A DNA stretch of 31,420 bases from CAZGDV01 sp964524995 (GTDB taxonomy: Bacteria; Chloroflexota; Dehalococcoidia; SZUA-161), in NCBI GenBank assembly GCA_964524995.1, contig CAZGDV010000023.1, positions 1-31,420 of the forward strand, in the 5' to 3' direction. A program made the translations under genes and the position numbers. Below the pieces are notes generated by a model. The model was not told where the DNA came from and did no database searches. It was given only the letters and a program-made list of their open reading frames with translations. Shown one piece after another: positions 14,150 through 22,182 of the stretch; position 1 is the stretch's first letter, and each line of letters starts with the position of its first letter.

Positions 14150-15049
14150 ATGAAGGACCTGACAGGGAAAGTTGCTGTGGTGACTGGCGCAGCGAGCGGC
14201 ATAGGGCTTGCCCTCTCGGAGCGATTCGCCGCCGAGGGAATGAAAGTTGTGCTCGCGGATATTGAGCAGAGGGCTCTGGACAAGGCGATAGGCGGACTGC
14301 GTGATACGGGGAAGGATGCGCTTGGGGTCGTAACCGACGTCTCCAGGGCCGAGGACGTCGACGCACTGGCCAAGAAGACACTTGAGGCCTTTGGTGCTGT
14401 TCACGTTGTCTGCAACAATGCAGGTGTTATGAAGGGCGGCATCTCCTGGGAAGCCCCGCTCGAGGACTACGCGTGGCATCTTGCCGTCAATCTGTGGGGT
14501 GTGATACATGGGATCCGGAGCTTCGTCCCTCTCATGCTCGAGCAGGGGGTCGAGGGTCACGTAGTGAATACGTCTTCGCAGTGTGGTCTGATGTGCGGGC
14601 CTTATTCGGCTGCCTACACCGCAAGTAAACACGCCGTGGTGGCATTGAGTGAGTGCCTGCACCACGAGCTCTTGCTCGGCGGTTCCAAGGTCAGAGTCTC
14701 AGTTCTCCTGCCGACGGGGGTCAACACAGACATCATGGCTTCGGAGCGTAATCGCCCGGACCGATTCAGACCCAGCGATGCCGCCAACTCCGAGATAGCA
14801 GATATCGTAGCAGCGGCCGCTGCCGACCAGTTCAAGCGGGGTATGACACCTGGGATGGTGGCTGAGCAGGTTATTGACGCGATCCGTGAGGGACGGTTCT
14901 ACATATACACCGAAGGAGGTGAGTCCGACGTTTGGAAGGCGATCATAGACAGGCGATTTGACGAGATACGGGATTTCCGGAATCCCTCGTTGCCCGTTCC
15001 CGATGACATGACTGCCATGCTGCCGCCAGACCAGTTGGAGAACGCGTGA
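14150..15049 (+). CDS. Short-chain dehydrogenase/reductase (SDR), NAD(P)-dependent
   Basis: A 299-residue classical SDR. The cofactor loop is TGAASGIG near the N-terminus, NNAG follows in VVCNNAGVMKGG, and the catalytic triad is Ser143, Tyr156 and Lys160 (YTASK). Asp in VVLADIEQ suggests NAD preference. The ATG at 14150, not the in-frame TTG just before it, is chosen because AGGAGG sits eight bases upstream. The enzyme would oxidise or reduce a hydroxyl/carbonyl group; the substrate is unknown. It could belong with the downstream catabolic genes (GMC oxidoreductase, OYE), but two intervening regulatory regions make a shared transcript uncertain. Confidence 0.9.
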   Translation: MKDLTGKVAVVTGAASGIGLALSERFAAEGMKVVLADIEQRALDKAIGGLRDTGKDALGVVTDVSRAEDVDALAKKTLEAFGAVHVVCNNAGVMKGGISWEAPLEDYAWHLAVNLWGVIHGIRSFVPLMLEQGVEGHVVNTSSQCGLMCGPYSAAYTASKHAVVALSECLHHELLLGGSKVRVSVLLPTGVNTDIMASERNRPDRFRPSDAANSEIADIVAAAAADQFKRGMTPGMVAEQVIDAIREGRFYIYTEGGESDVWKAIIDRRFDEIRDFRNPSLPVPDDMTAMLPPDQLENA

Positions 15050-15212
15050 AGCCAGTTGATCCTCGCTCGATTGCAGGGGCGACCGCAACTGAAAACAGGC
15101 GCGAGGATAGCTGGCCGAGCGGTTCCGGTTGGAGCTGTGGTCTGCACACCGCAGGCTTGACACCGTTACCCCCCATGGTGTATCCTCCGCCAACACGATA
15201 GGAGGTGTGGAC

Positions 15213-15353
15213 ATGCAAGCCTATTGCATGAAGTGCCGGAAAAAGGTGGAGATCAAAGACCCGAGATCCGTCACCCTGAAGAACAAGAAGCCGGCTACTC
15301 AGGGCGTATGTCCGACGTGCGGGACGAAGGTATTCAGGATCGGCAAGGGCTAA
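15213..15353 (+). CDS. DUF5679 family mini zinc ribbon protein
   Basis: A 46-residue protein with YCMKCRKKVEI (Cys5, Cys8) and GVCPTCGTKVFRIGKG (Cys33, Cys36), a two-knuckle zinc ribbon. The sequence AYCMKCR...M/VEI...T.KNG/KKPATQGVCPxCGT is characteristic of DUF5679 and resembles a domain also found fused to topoisomerase I. GGAGGTG precedes the ATG at 15213; the longer open frame upstream lacks a site. The middle segment, VTLKNKKPATQG, is basic and may touch nucleic acid. Function is unknown. Confidence 0.8.
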   Translation: MQAYCMKCRKKVEIKDPRSVTLKNKKPATQGVCPTCGTKVFRIGKG

Positions 15354-15426
15354 GGCGACGGATCCCACGCACCTGCAGTAGGCATCTTGAGGTGCGCTAG
15401 GCGGGCAGAGACTGCTCGCAAAGCGC

Positions 15427-15481
15427 GCGGCTGGATTGTGCAAGTCGGTTGGGCTTGTGTTTCTTGATTGCACCCAGCCGC
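15427..15481 (+). terminator. Bulged hairpin downstream of DUF5679 gene
   Basis: GCGGCTGG (15427-15434) pairs with CCAGCCGC (15474-15481), and after a 3-nt bulge GTGCAA (15438-15443) pairs with TTGCAC (15468-15473). The hairpin begins 73 bp after the stop codon; no U-tract follows. It may end the SDR-DUF5679 transcript. The region 15482-15778 shows nothing further. Confidence 0.45.
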
Positions 15482-15778
15482 CAATACCTCGGTTATACGC
15501 GAATCCCTATGACACCACCACCCACCTGCCTCATTGATACATATACTCACGCGGAAACCCCACCACAGTGCCGTAGCCAGGCTATGGGCAGGCGCTCAGA
15601 ACATCAAGGCAAACGACGACGGAACTTGTTGCTGCGCGGTTGACGAGTCACCATGCAGTCTGGAGCCTCTTTTGGCTCTTGGGACGCTGTGAACGGTTAG
15701 ACCTGTGCTCAAGCGCGAGTCACTCATAACGTTAGGCGGGACGGTAGTCCGCCGGTTAGGTTCACTCTCGCGGGCAAG

Positions 15779-15850
15779 GATGTGAAGGGACTCGAAACAG
15801 AAGTAGTGATAGCAGATGCCGGGCCTGGTGAGGCCACCATTGTCAACTAG
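15779..15850 (+). pseudogene. Relic of the 5' end of a GMC-type oxidoreductase gene
   Basis: This stretch translates as DVKGLETEVVIADAGPGE followed by ATIVN and a TAG stop. It matches the N-terminus of the intact oxidoreductase encoded at 16691 (EVKKLEADVVIAGAGPGG, then ATIAR), including the flavin-binding glycine motif, where one Gly has become Asp and another Glu. Base identity over about 70 positions is roughly four in five by eye. The similarity ends at the stop codon. It is best explained as the remains of a duplicated copy, interrupted or deleted where the tandem helix-turn-helix gene now sits. A short translated leader peptide is less likely. Confidence 0.7.
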
Positions 15851-15886
15851 AGTTTGGTCTATCGGACGGGTTACGGTGGAACGAAG

Positions 15887-16558
15887 ATGAGGAGAAGGAG
15901 CTATGCCCTCACAGAGGATGAGCGGAGCGTATTGCTGCTGGTGACGCGGGGAGTAACCAACCAGGAGATTGCTGACCACCTGGATATGTCATTGACCAAG
16001 GTCAAGACTTTGCTTCACAGTGTATGCGGCAAGACCAATGCCCGAAACAGGATAGAAGCGGCTTTCTTCGCCATAAAGCAACGTGCCATCAGCGTCGACG
16101 AGGCCTTCTCCATGGATGAGCTAGCCGAGATGACGGCCAGTCTGGGTCCTGACAAGGTCGAAAGCCTAGCCGAGCTCGTGCGGCAGAAGCTAGAGCAGGA
16201 GCGAATGATTCCGCCTGGAGAGGAGCACCCTGGGACGGCGGGTGGCAAGATCGAACTGACGGCAAGCGAGAAGAACGTCTTGATCCTGGTCTCCAAAGGC
16301 ATGACCAATCAAGAAATAGCGGAGCGGCTCTGCATATCAAGAGGCGCAGCGAAGTCGTTGCTGCACCAGGCATGCCTGAAGTTGAAGGCATCGCGCAGGG
16401 GCGCGGCCTTCATGAAGGCTGTCAGAATTGGTGCGATTTCGATAAACGAGGCTTTCACAATGGACGAACTCGTTGAGCTTCTCGGAGCGCTGGGCCCTGA
16501 CACGCTACAGAGGATGGCGGAGACCATGAGGAAAGTATCGCGGACAGAACAGCGATGA
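15887..16558 (+). CDS. Tandem LuxR-type helix-turn-helix regulator (internally duplicated)
   Basis: A 223-residue protein built of two homologous units. Each begins with a GerE/LuxR-type helix-turn-helix (LTEDERSVLLLVTRGVTNQE... and LTASEKNVLILVSKGMTNQE...), where TNQEIA is the hallmark, and continues into a shared linker with AISVDEAFSMDEL or AISINEAFTMDEL, then a helix with LGPDKVESLAEL or LGPDTLQRMAET. There is no receiver or sensor domain. The ATG at 15887 is preferred over an upstream GTG-type frame extension that would start within the sequence just after the relic. Two DNA-binding units in one chain suggest recognition of a repeated site; an 11-bp tandem repeat lies directly downstream, before the oxidoreductase gene. 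I know no named family with this layout. Confidence 0.8.
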   Translation: MRRRSYALTEDERSVLLLVTRGVTNQEIADHLDMSLTKVKTLLHSVCGKTNARNRIEAAFFAIKQRAISVDEAFSMDELAEMTASLGPDKVESLAELVRQKLEQERMIPPGEEHPGTAGGKIELTASEKNVLILVSKGMTNQEIAERLCISRGAAKSLLHQACLKLKASRRGAAFMKAVRIGAISINEAFTMDELVELLGALGPDTLQRMAETMRKVSRTEQR

Positions 16559-16589
16559 GCAGAATTGGCCGAAAGTTGCTAATCCGAGC

Positions 16590-16630
16590 TTGACACCATA
16601 TCACGACAGTTGCACCATTGTTGTACCATT
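16590..16630 (+). promoter_or_regulatory. Promoter-like region with tandem 11-bp direct repeat
   Basis: A perfect TTGACA (16590-16595) is followed at 17 bp only by a poor -10 (CACCAT), the pattern of an activator-dependent promoter. Two abutting copies of GTTGYACCATT (16609-16619 and 16620-16630, ten of eleven bases identical) place identical faces one helical turn apart. They lie 32 bp after the stop of the tandem helix-turn-helix gene and 60 bp before the oxidoreductase start. Confidence 0.45.
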
Positions 16631-16690
16631 AGGCGCACTCCTCAGGTTGGTCTACATATCCGAAGTCAACCAAGCAAAGGTAGGTGACCA

Positions 16691-18037
16691 ATGGCACCCG
16701 AAGTCAAGAAGCTCGAAGCAGATGTAGTGATAGCAGGTGCTGGGCCCGGTGGGGCAACTATAGCCAGAGAGCTGTCCAAGAGGGGTAATAGCGTGGTCCT
16801 CGTGGAGAAGGGTCCCCACAGGCACAAGGCCACTGGCCACTTGGCCTTGTTCCGCAGCATGGAAAGGTTAGGCATGACATACACCCAGGAAGGGGTCATG
16901 TATCTGCAGGGCTTCGGCGTTGGCGGGTCGAGTTTGCTGTCCGCCGGGACATCCGTCGATCCCGACCCCGAGGACTGGAAGAAATACGGGATAGACATCA
17001 CCGAGGAGATCCCGGAAGCCAGAGAGGACTGCTGGGTCCACCAAGCTCCAGAATCGTATGTTGGCCCTGCGACGAGACTGATGATGTCGGCGGCTGAGGA
17101 GATTGGCCAGAAGTGGGAGAGGATCGACAAGTTCATCGATTTAAAGAACTGCAAGCGTTGCTACGAGTGTCTGATGGGCTGCAGTGATGGTGCCAAGTGG
17201 AGTGGTGTCGTGTTTGCTGATGAGGCGGTGGAGAATGGCGCTACACTGCTTACCGAGGTGAAGGTGAAGGATGTCATCGTGGAAGGAGGAACCGCTGGTG
17301 GTCTCCGTGCCGAGGGGAAAGGTGGTCAGCAATACGAAATAAAGGGCCAGGTGACAGTGTGCAGTGGCGGTGCCCTTGGCTCCGCCCGAATCCTGCAGAG
17401 GTCGGGGGTAGAGGAGGCTGGAAAGACGTTCATCGGCGACCCATCGATTATGGCCTACGGGTTCCTGAAGGATGGGACAGGCAGTATGGAGGAACTCGTG
17501 TTCTCGGTAGGGTATCACGAGAAGGAAAACGGCGTCTTCTTCGGGAACATCAGCGGACCCAAATGGGAATGGCGGATGCAGGTACTTAAGGACCAGAAGC
17601 TCAGAGGTCTTGGCAACACGCTTCGCTACGGGAAGGCGTTGGGAGCTTGGGCGAAGATAGCGGATGAGGCGGAGGGCGAGGTTTTCCCCCGAGAGGGCAA
17701 GGTGAGTAAGCGCTTCACCAAGCGGGACCTGGAGAGGGCAGAGTACAGCCGGGACAAACTGAAGAAGATCCTGGTCAAGGCAGGCTGTGACGGTGGTAAC
17801 ATCTACCTCTCACCTCTCTTCCTGCCCCATCCAGCGGGATCAGCCCCGGTTGGGAAGGTAGTAGACACCAACCTCGAGACGAGGGTTAAGAACCTGTATT
17901 GCTGCGACAGTAGTGTGTTTCCAGAGGGCTTTGGGGCACCGCCCATCCTGGCGATAGTTGCGTTGGCGAAGCGCCTGTCCAAGCGGCTGGACCAGCTTAT
18001 CTCGACAGGCGGGTCCGCTTCGGCCACGGCTGGTTGA
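16691..18037 (+). CDS. GMC-type FAD-dependent oxidoreductase
   Basis: A 448-residue flavoprotein. DVVIAGAGPGGATIAREL with VVLVEKG is the FAD-binding Rossmann motif; GFGVGGSSLLSAG matches the GMC signature region; TVCSGGALGSARILQRSG and the C-terminal PHPAGSAPVGKVVDTNLE, with His380 as probable catalytic base, complete the family pattern, ending SSVFPEGFGAPPILAIVALA. Cys154, Cys157, Cys160 and Cys164 (CKRCYECLMGC) form a CX2CX2CX3C group that could hold an iron-sulfur cluster, a feature of one GMC branch. Such enzymes oxidise alcohols or cyclic hydroxyls. It opens the catabolic run, 72 bp before the dehydratase/reductase genes. Substrate unknown. Confidence 0.88.
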   Translation: MAPEVKKLEADVVIAGAGPGGATIARELSKRGNSVVLVEKGPHRHKATGHLALFRSMERLGMTYTQEGVMYLQGFGVGGSSLLSAGTSVDPDPEDWKKYGIDITEEIPEAREDCWVHQAPESYVGPATRLMMSAAEEIGQKWERIDKFIDLKNCKRCYECLMGCSDGAKWSGVVFADEAVENGATLLTEVKVKDVIVEGGTAGGLRAEGKGGQQYEIKGQVTVCSGGALGSARILQRSGVEEAGKTFIGDPSIMAYGFLKDGTGSMEELVFSVGYHEKENGVFFGNISGPKWEWRMQVLKDQKLRGLGNTLRYGKALGAWAKIADEAEGEVFPREGKVSKRFTKRDLERAEYSRDKLKKILVKAGCDGGNIYLSPLFLPHPAGSAPVGKVVDTNLETRVKNLYCCDSSVFPEGFGAPPILAIVALAKRLSKRLDQLISTGGSASATAG

Positions 18038-18109
18038 TCCCTCGTGAGCCGGGCACTTCGCTTGCCGGGCTGGCAGCATGTGTCGATGGATAGGTGCTGG
18101 AGAGAGTGA

Positions 18110-19240
18110 ATGACGAAAACCGAAGAGTTGCTCGGAATCGGTGAGACACTCGGTAATCCTCTGATTGACAGCTGGAGGCAAGGCGGCGGAAAGGTAATCG
18201 GCTATTCATGCACGTACATGCCTGAGGAGATCATCCATGCGGCCGGCATGATGCCCTACAGGCTCAGGGGCACCGGCTGTCGTGGCATTAGCATCGCTGA
18301 CTCATATCTCTCCCGGACTTCCCACTGCAGCTTCGCTCGCACCGTTCTGGAACTGGCGCTGACCGGCGGGTACGGTTTCCTCGATGGAGTCGTGTACACG
18401 AATGGTTGCGACCATATGCGCCGAGGGTATGACAACTGGAAAGCCCAACGCGACAGACCTGCATTTATGCATATGCTTCCCGTGCCCCACACGATTACTG
18501 ATCACGGGCTCAAGTGGTACGAGGAGGAGTTGGTCACGTTCAGGGGGCAATTGGAGGACCACTTCGGCGCGAAGATCGAAGATGCCAGCTTGAGGCAGTC
18601 GATCGGCCTGTATAACGAGACGCGTAGACTGCTGAAGGAGCTATACCAGCTTCGGACCGAGAAAGCGCCCCGGGTCACAGGTGCAGAGATCCTCAGGATA
18701 ATCGTCGCGAGCACATCTATGCCCAGGGAGAAGTACAACAAGCTCTTGGCGGAAGCACTCGAGGAGATCAAATCCAGAGAGGGAACGTCTGACTACAAGT
18801 CCAGGCTGATGCTGGTGGGAAGCGCGAGCGACGACCCGGCCTTTGTGGACCTCGTCGAGAACACCGGAGGCCTCGTTGTCGCGGACTCTCTGTGCTTCGG
18901 TGCCAGGTACTTCTGGGATCTGGAAGAGGATACAGGCGATCCTATGCACGACATTGCTGTGCGCTATTACCACCACATACCCTGTCCCCGGATGTACGGC
19001 GAGTATCCCGCCCGACTCGATTTCGTCAGAAGCGTGGCGAAGGCATCAGATGCCGATGGGGTGGTCGTCCAGACAATCAAGTACTGCGATCTACATGGCG
19101 TGGAGAACGCCATGCTGGACAAGTCCCTGGAGAAGGAAGGCATCCCGGTTCTCAGGTTGGAGAGGGAGTACGGGCCATCAGCAGATATGGGTAGGATTCG
19201 CACCAGGGTTCAGGCTTTCCTGGAGAGAATAGGACGGTGA
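18110..19240 (+). CDS. 2-hydroxyacyl-CoA dehydratase / benzoyl-CoA reductase family subunit (BzdN/BcrC-like)
   Basis: A 376-residue member of the 2-hydroxyacyl-CoA dehydratase D-subunit family. The cluster-ligand region shows Cys34 (GYSCTYMPEEIIHAAGMMP), Cys73 (TSHCSFART) and Cys100 (TNGCDHMRRGYDNW), as in enzymes that bind a [4Fe-4S] cluster and an acyl-CoA ester. PVPHTI and the C-terminal QTIKYCDLHGVE are also typical. Its size and first position before a 445-residue partner and two activase genes resemble bzdN-bzdO-bzdP-bzdQ (ATP-dependent benzoyl-CoA reductase) as I remember them. A true 2-hydroxyacyl-CoA dehydratase is the main alternative. The next gene begins 4 bp after its stop. Confidence 0.85.
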   Translation: MTKTEELLGIGETLGNPLIDSWRQGGGKVIGYSCTYMPEEIIHAAGMMPYRLRGTGCRGISIADSYLSRTSHCSFARTVLELALTGGYGFLDGVVYTNGCDHMRRGYDNWKAQRDRPAFMHMLPVPHTITDHGLKWYEEELVTFRGQLEDHFGAKIEDASLRQSIGLYNETRRLLKELYQLRTEKAPRVTGAEILRIIVASTSMPREKYNKLLAEALEEIKSREGTSDYKSRLMLVGSASDDPAFVDLVENTGGLVVADSLCFGARYFWDLEEDTGDPMHDIAVRYYHHIPCPRMYGEYPARLDFVRSVAKASDADGVVVQTIKYCDLHGVENAMLDKSLEKEGIPVLRLEREYGPSADMGRIRTRVQAFLERIGR

Positions 19241-19244
19241 CAGG

Positions 19245-20582
19245 ATGACCAGAGCACCGACGGTTTGGGAGGAAACAGCCGCTCTGCTGGAGGGCGTGAG
19301 CGTGCTGCCCGAGGACTACGGGGCGGTCCTCGATCTAGCGAGATCGCTACCTCCGGACACGGGGGCAATGCTCGAGGCGTTCATCGACCCGAAGTTCATG
19401 AAGATGTCATTGGCGGCCGTCAAGATCTTTGGCCGGTCCCTTACCGACATATTGCAGAAACGGAGCGAAGGCAAGAAGGTAGTGTTCCGCGCCTTCAACT
19501 TCCCGCCCGAAATCCTGTTTGCCATGGATATAGCGCCAATGTGTACCGAGGCGGCTGGGATTATCCCGATGATGGCGCTGGGGGGTGAGCGGTTCTTCGA
19601 TGCGGCGATAGAGGCTGGCCTGCCTGAGACTCTGTGTTCAGGGCATCGGCCGACCGTTGGCATGATCTATGATGGCAGGGAGTTCAAGCCGGACATCATA
19701 ATCAATGCCGGGGCGGGCTCGTGTGACCCGAACGCCAAGCTGCATGAGTATATGGCGCACGAATGGGGTATTCCGCTTCTGAACCTGGATGCCCCTTACT
19801 ACCACGATGAGCGTGCACTCGACTACTACAGGATAGAGTTTCGAAACATGGTCTCCCAGGTCGAGGAGATAGCTGGTGTGAAGCTGGACTACGACAGGCT
19901 TCGAGAGGTGGTTGAGTGCTCGAACCAGGCGAGCGAGCTCTATCTGGAGATCCATGAGCTCAAGAGGGCGGTGCCGTTTCCCCTGCCCAACATCTACAGC
20001 GTGCTGGTGCAGTTGGCGAAGCTTGTTTGGGCGGGGCGTGAGGAGACGGTACCATTCTTCCAGATAGCACGGGATACCGCGAAGGACCTCGTGGCGAAAG
20101 GCCAGGGTGCTTTCGAGAACCAGCGGGTCAGGAGCCTGTGGCTGTACAGCGGCATATATTACGACATGGAGATCTGGAGGTGGATGGAGAAGGTAGGCAT
20201 GGTCTACCTCCAGGATTGCTTCTCCTGGTTCCCCGACAAGATCATAGACACCTCGACCATCGACACCATGATCGACGGTCTAGCCGAGCGCACTTTCAAC
20301 ATGCCGATGACCAAGCAGCACAAGGGCTCCTGGGACTCACCCGAAGGCTGGGCAGAGGACATGTTGTTCCTGGCGAAGGAGCTGAAGGCCGACTGCACCG
20401 TGTTCTCGGGTCATTTGGCCTGCAAGCAGGCCTGGGGGGCCTACAGGCTGATGAGGGACATGTTCAAGAGCGAACTTGGAATCCCTTCACTCCGACTGGA
20501 GTCTGACATCCTCGACAGGCGGATTACTCCGGTATCGGTGCTGAAGGAGAGAATCGAAGAGTTCGTATCGACGATAGCATAA
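19245..20582 (+). CDS. 2-hydroxyacyl-CoA dehydratase / benzoyl-CoA reductase family subunit (BzdO/BcrB-like)
   Basis: A 445-residue partner of the preceding subunit from the same family. Cys100 (DIAPMCTEAAGI), Cys131 (ETLCSGHR) and Cys160 (AGAGSCDPNAKL) are the expected cluster ligands; VVFRAFNFPPEILFAMD is the family opening and FSGHLACKQAWGAYRLMRD the C-terminal conserved block. The spacing to both neighbours is under 10 bp, so it belongs to one transcript. Together the two subunits would form the catalytic component that receives low-potential electrons driven by ATP hydrolysis in the activase. Which ring or acyl substrate is attacked cannot be decided from sequence. Confidence 0.85.
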   Translation: MTRAPTVWEETAALLEGVSVLPEDYGAVLDLARSLPPDTGAMLEAFIDPKFMKMSLAAVKIFGRSLTDILQKRSEGKKVVFRAFNFPPEILFAMDIAPMCTEAAGIIPMMALGGERFFDAAIEAGLPETLCSGHRPTVGMIYDGREFKPDIIINAGAGSCDPNAKLHEYMAHEWGIPLLNLDAPYYHDERALDYYRIEFRNMVSQVEEIAGVKLDYDRLREVVECSNQASELYLEIHELKRAVPFPLPNIYSVLVQLAKLVWAGREETVPFFQIARDTAKDLVAKGQGAFENQRVRSLWLYSGIYYDMEIWRWMEKVGMVYLQDCFSWFPDKIIDTSTIDTMIDGLAERTFNMPMTKQHKGSWDSPEGWAEDMLFLAKELKADCTVFSGHLACKQAWGAYRLMRDMFKSELGIPSLRLESDILDRRITPVSVLKERIEEFVSTIA

Positions 20583-20591
20583 GAGGGAATC

Positions 20592-21383
20592 ATGATTGTT
20601 GCGGGTTGTGATGTCGGCTCACTGAGCGCGGAGGCAGTCATAATGCGGGATGGGTCGATTCTGTCCTCGCAGATCATAAAGGTCAGGCCGAGACCCGAGC
20701 AGTCGGCGAGCGAGGTGATGGATAAGGCTCTATCGGAGGCTGGTCTCGCCTATGGTGATATTGACTGTTGTGTCAGCACTGGCTACGGCAGGGAGAAGAT
20801 ACCTTTCGCGAATAACAACGTTTCGGAGATATCATGCCATGGCAGGGGTGCCCAGTGGCTGTGTCCGACGGTCAGGACTGTAATAGATGTGGGTGGTCAG
20901 GACTGCAAGGTGGTGAGGGTCGACGAGAATGGGAAGCTGATGAACTTCGCCATGAACGACAAATGTGCTGCGGGCACGGGTCGGTTCCTCGAATTCATGG
21001 CGGAGGTTCTCGGCCTGGAGCTTGAAGAGTTGGGACCCAGATCTCTGAGCTCCCAGCAGCCGATAGCCATAACCAATATGTGTAGCATATTCGCTGAGTC
21101 CGAGGTACTGTACTACCGGTGGTACGAAGCCAGGGACCCCGTGGACCTGGCGGCGGGCATTAGCCGGGCCATGGCGGAAAGGGTGAATGCGCTTGTTCAG
21201 CGGGTCGGTGTCGAGCAGGATGTCTGCGTTACGGGCGGGGTGGCCAAGAATGCTGGAGTAGTGCGTGCCCTGGAGGAGATGCTTCAGGTCACCTCGCAGG
21301 CGCTGGCCGTAGACCCGCAACTCGTTGGGGCTGTGGGAGCATGCCTGTTCGCGCAAGACCACCTGTCCAAGTCGGGTAGTTAA
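20592..21383 (+). CDS. Acyl-CoA dehydratase activase / BCR ATPase subunit (first)
   Basis: A 263-residue BadF/BadG/BcrA/BcrD/HgdC-family ATPase with an actin-like ASKHA fold. CDVGSLSAEAVIM is the phosphate-1 loop, VIDVGGQDCKVV the phosphate-2 loop, and VTGGVAKNAGVV the adenosine motif. Cys125 (NDKCAAGTGRF) and Cys164 (NMCSIFAESEV) match the residues by which two subunits share a bridging [4Fe-4S] cluster. These proteins hydrolyse ATP to push an electron onto the dehydratase/reductase. It begins 9 bp after the catalytic subunit gene. The presence of a second, different copy right after it points to a heterodimeric activator. Confidence 0.9.
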   Translation: MIVAGCDVGSLSAEAVIMRDGSILSSQIIKVRPRPEQSASEVMDKALSEAGLAYGDIDCCVSTGYGREKIPFANNNVSEISCHGRGAQWLCPTVRTVIDVGGQDCKVVRVDENGKLMNFAMNDKCAAGTGRFLEFMAEVLGLELEELGPRSLSSQQPIAITNMCSIFAESEVLYYRWYEARDPVDLAAGISRAMAERVNALVQRVGVEQDVCVTGGVAKNAGVVRALEEMLQVTSQALAVDPQLVGAVGACLFAQDHLSKSGS

Positions 21384-21399
21384 CTTCGCGAGGGAACTA

Positions 21400-22182
21400 A
21401 TGATCGCTGCAGGTTTTGATTTCGGAGCACTGGCTGCCAAGGCCGTTCTGATGAAGGACGGAGAGTTGGTATCGTACGGGATTGGCGATGTCAGGGCGAA
21501 TCCCGAGCGCGTGGTCGAAAGCGTAATGGAGAAGGTGCTCTCCGAAGCCGGTTTGTCTGCGGACCAGATAAACTGTGCTGCCTGTACCGGCTGGGGGCGG
21601 CGGAGGGTGAGCTATACGGACAAAGAAGTGGGGGAACTCCCGTGTCTGGCCAAGGGTGCGCAATGGCTCCTGCCTTCGGTCAGGACTGTGATTGACGTTG
21701 GGGGTCAGAACAGTAGGGCCCTCAGCGTGAACGACAAAGGTAAGGTCATTGATTACAACTTGAACGACAAGTGCGCGGCAGGGACCGGCAGGTTCTTCGA
21801 ACTCGTAGCCAAAGCGCTGGAAGTGGATTTGGGCGAGCTTGCTGCCCTGGCCTATCAGGCGAAGAGCCCTGCCGAGATAACCTCCCAGTGCTGCGTCTTC
21901 GCCGAGTCCGAGGTCGTAGCGTTGCTGAACGAAGGGTTAGATCTGGCTGATATCGCTGCCGGTGTTCACGATTCCACGGTCAAGCGCCTGGTAGCTATAG
22001 CGGGTGGCATCTCCATCGAAGAGGACGTCGTGATGACAGGTGGATGCGCCAAGAACGAGAGGCTGATCGATGGCCTGGAGCGTCTCTTGAAGACTCAAGT
22101 GGTCCGCCTGTCACATGACCCGCAACTGGTCGGAGCCGTAGGCGCGGCCCTCATAGCTGAGGAGAGACTGCGCCAGTCCTGA
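21400..22182 (+). CDS. Acyl-CoA dehydratase activase / BCR ATPase subunit (second)
   Basis: A 260-residue paralogue of the preceding ATPase, with FDFGALAAKAVLM, VIDVGGQNSRAL and MTGGCAKNERLI as the nucleotide motifs. Cys125 (NDKCAAGTGRF) and Cys164 (SQCCVFAESEV) are kept. The ATG at 21400 is chosen: it aligns with the paralogue's N-terminus and follows GAGGGA; the frame extends 25 codons into the upstream gene without similarity. A heterodimeric ATPase is typical of benzoyl-CoA reductases, whereas 2-hydroxyacyl-CoA dehydratases usually use a homodimer. The Cys after GGQ in the first copy (GGQDCK) is Ser in this one (GGQNSR). No ferredoxin gene is present in the window. Confidence 0.9.
   Translation: MIAAGFDFGALAAKAVLMKDGELVSYGIGDVRANPERVVESVMEKVLSEAGLSADQINCAACTGWGRRRVSYTDKEVGELPCLAKGAQWLLPSVRTVIDVGGQNSRALSVNDKGKVIDYNLNDKCAAGTGRFFELVAKALEVDLGELAALAYQAKSPAEITSQCCVFAESEVVALLNEGLDLADIAAGVHDSTVKRLVAIAGGISIEEDVVMTGGCAKNERLIDGLERLLKTQVVRLSHDPQLVGAVGAALIAEERLRQS

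Noticed and set aside
18110..22182. Simple (R)-2-hydroxyglutaryl-CoA dehydratase operon
   Set aside because: Not excluded, but two different activases and no CoA-transferase gene make it less likely than a benzoyl-CoA-reductase-type complex.
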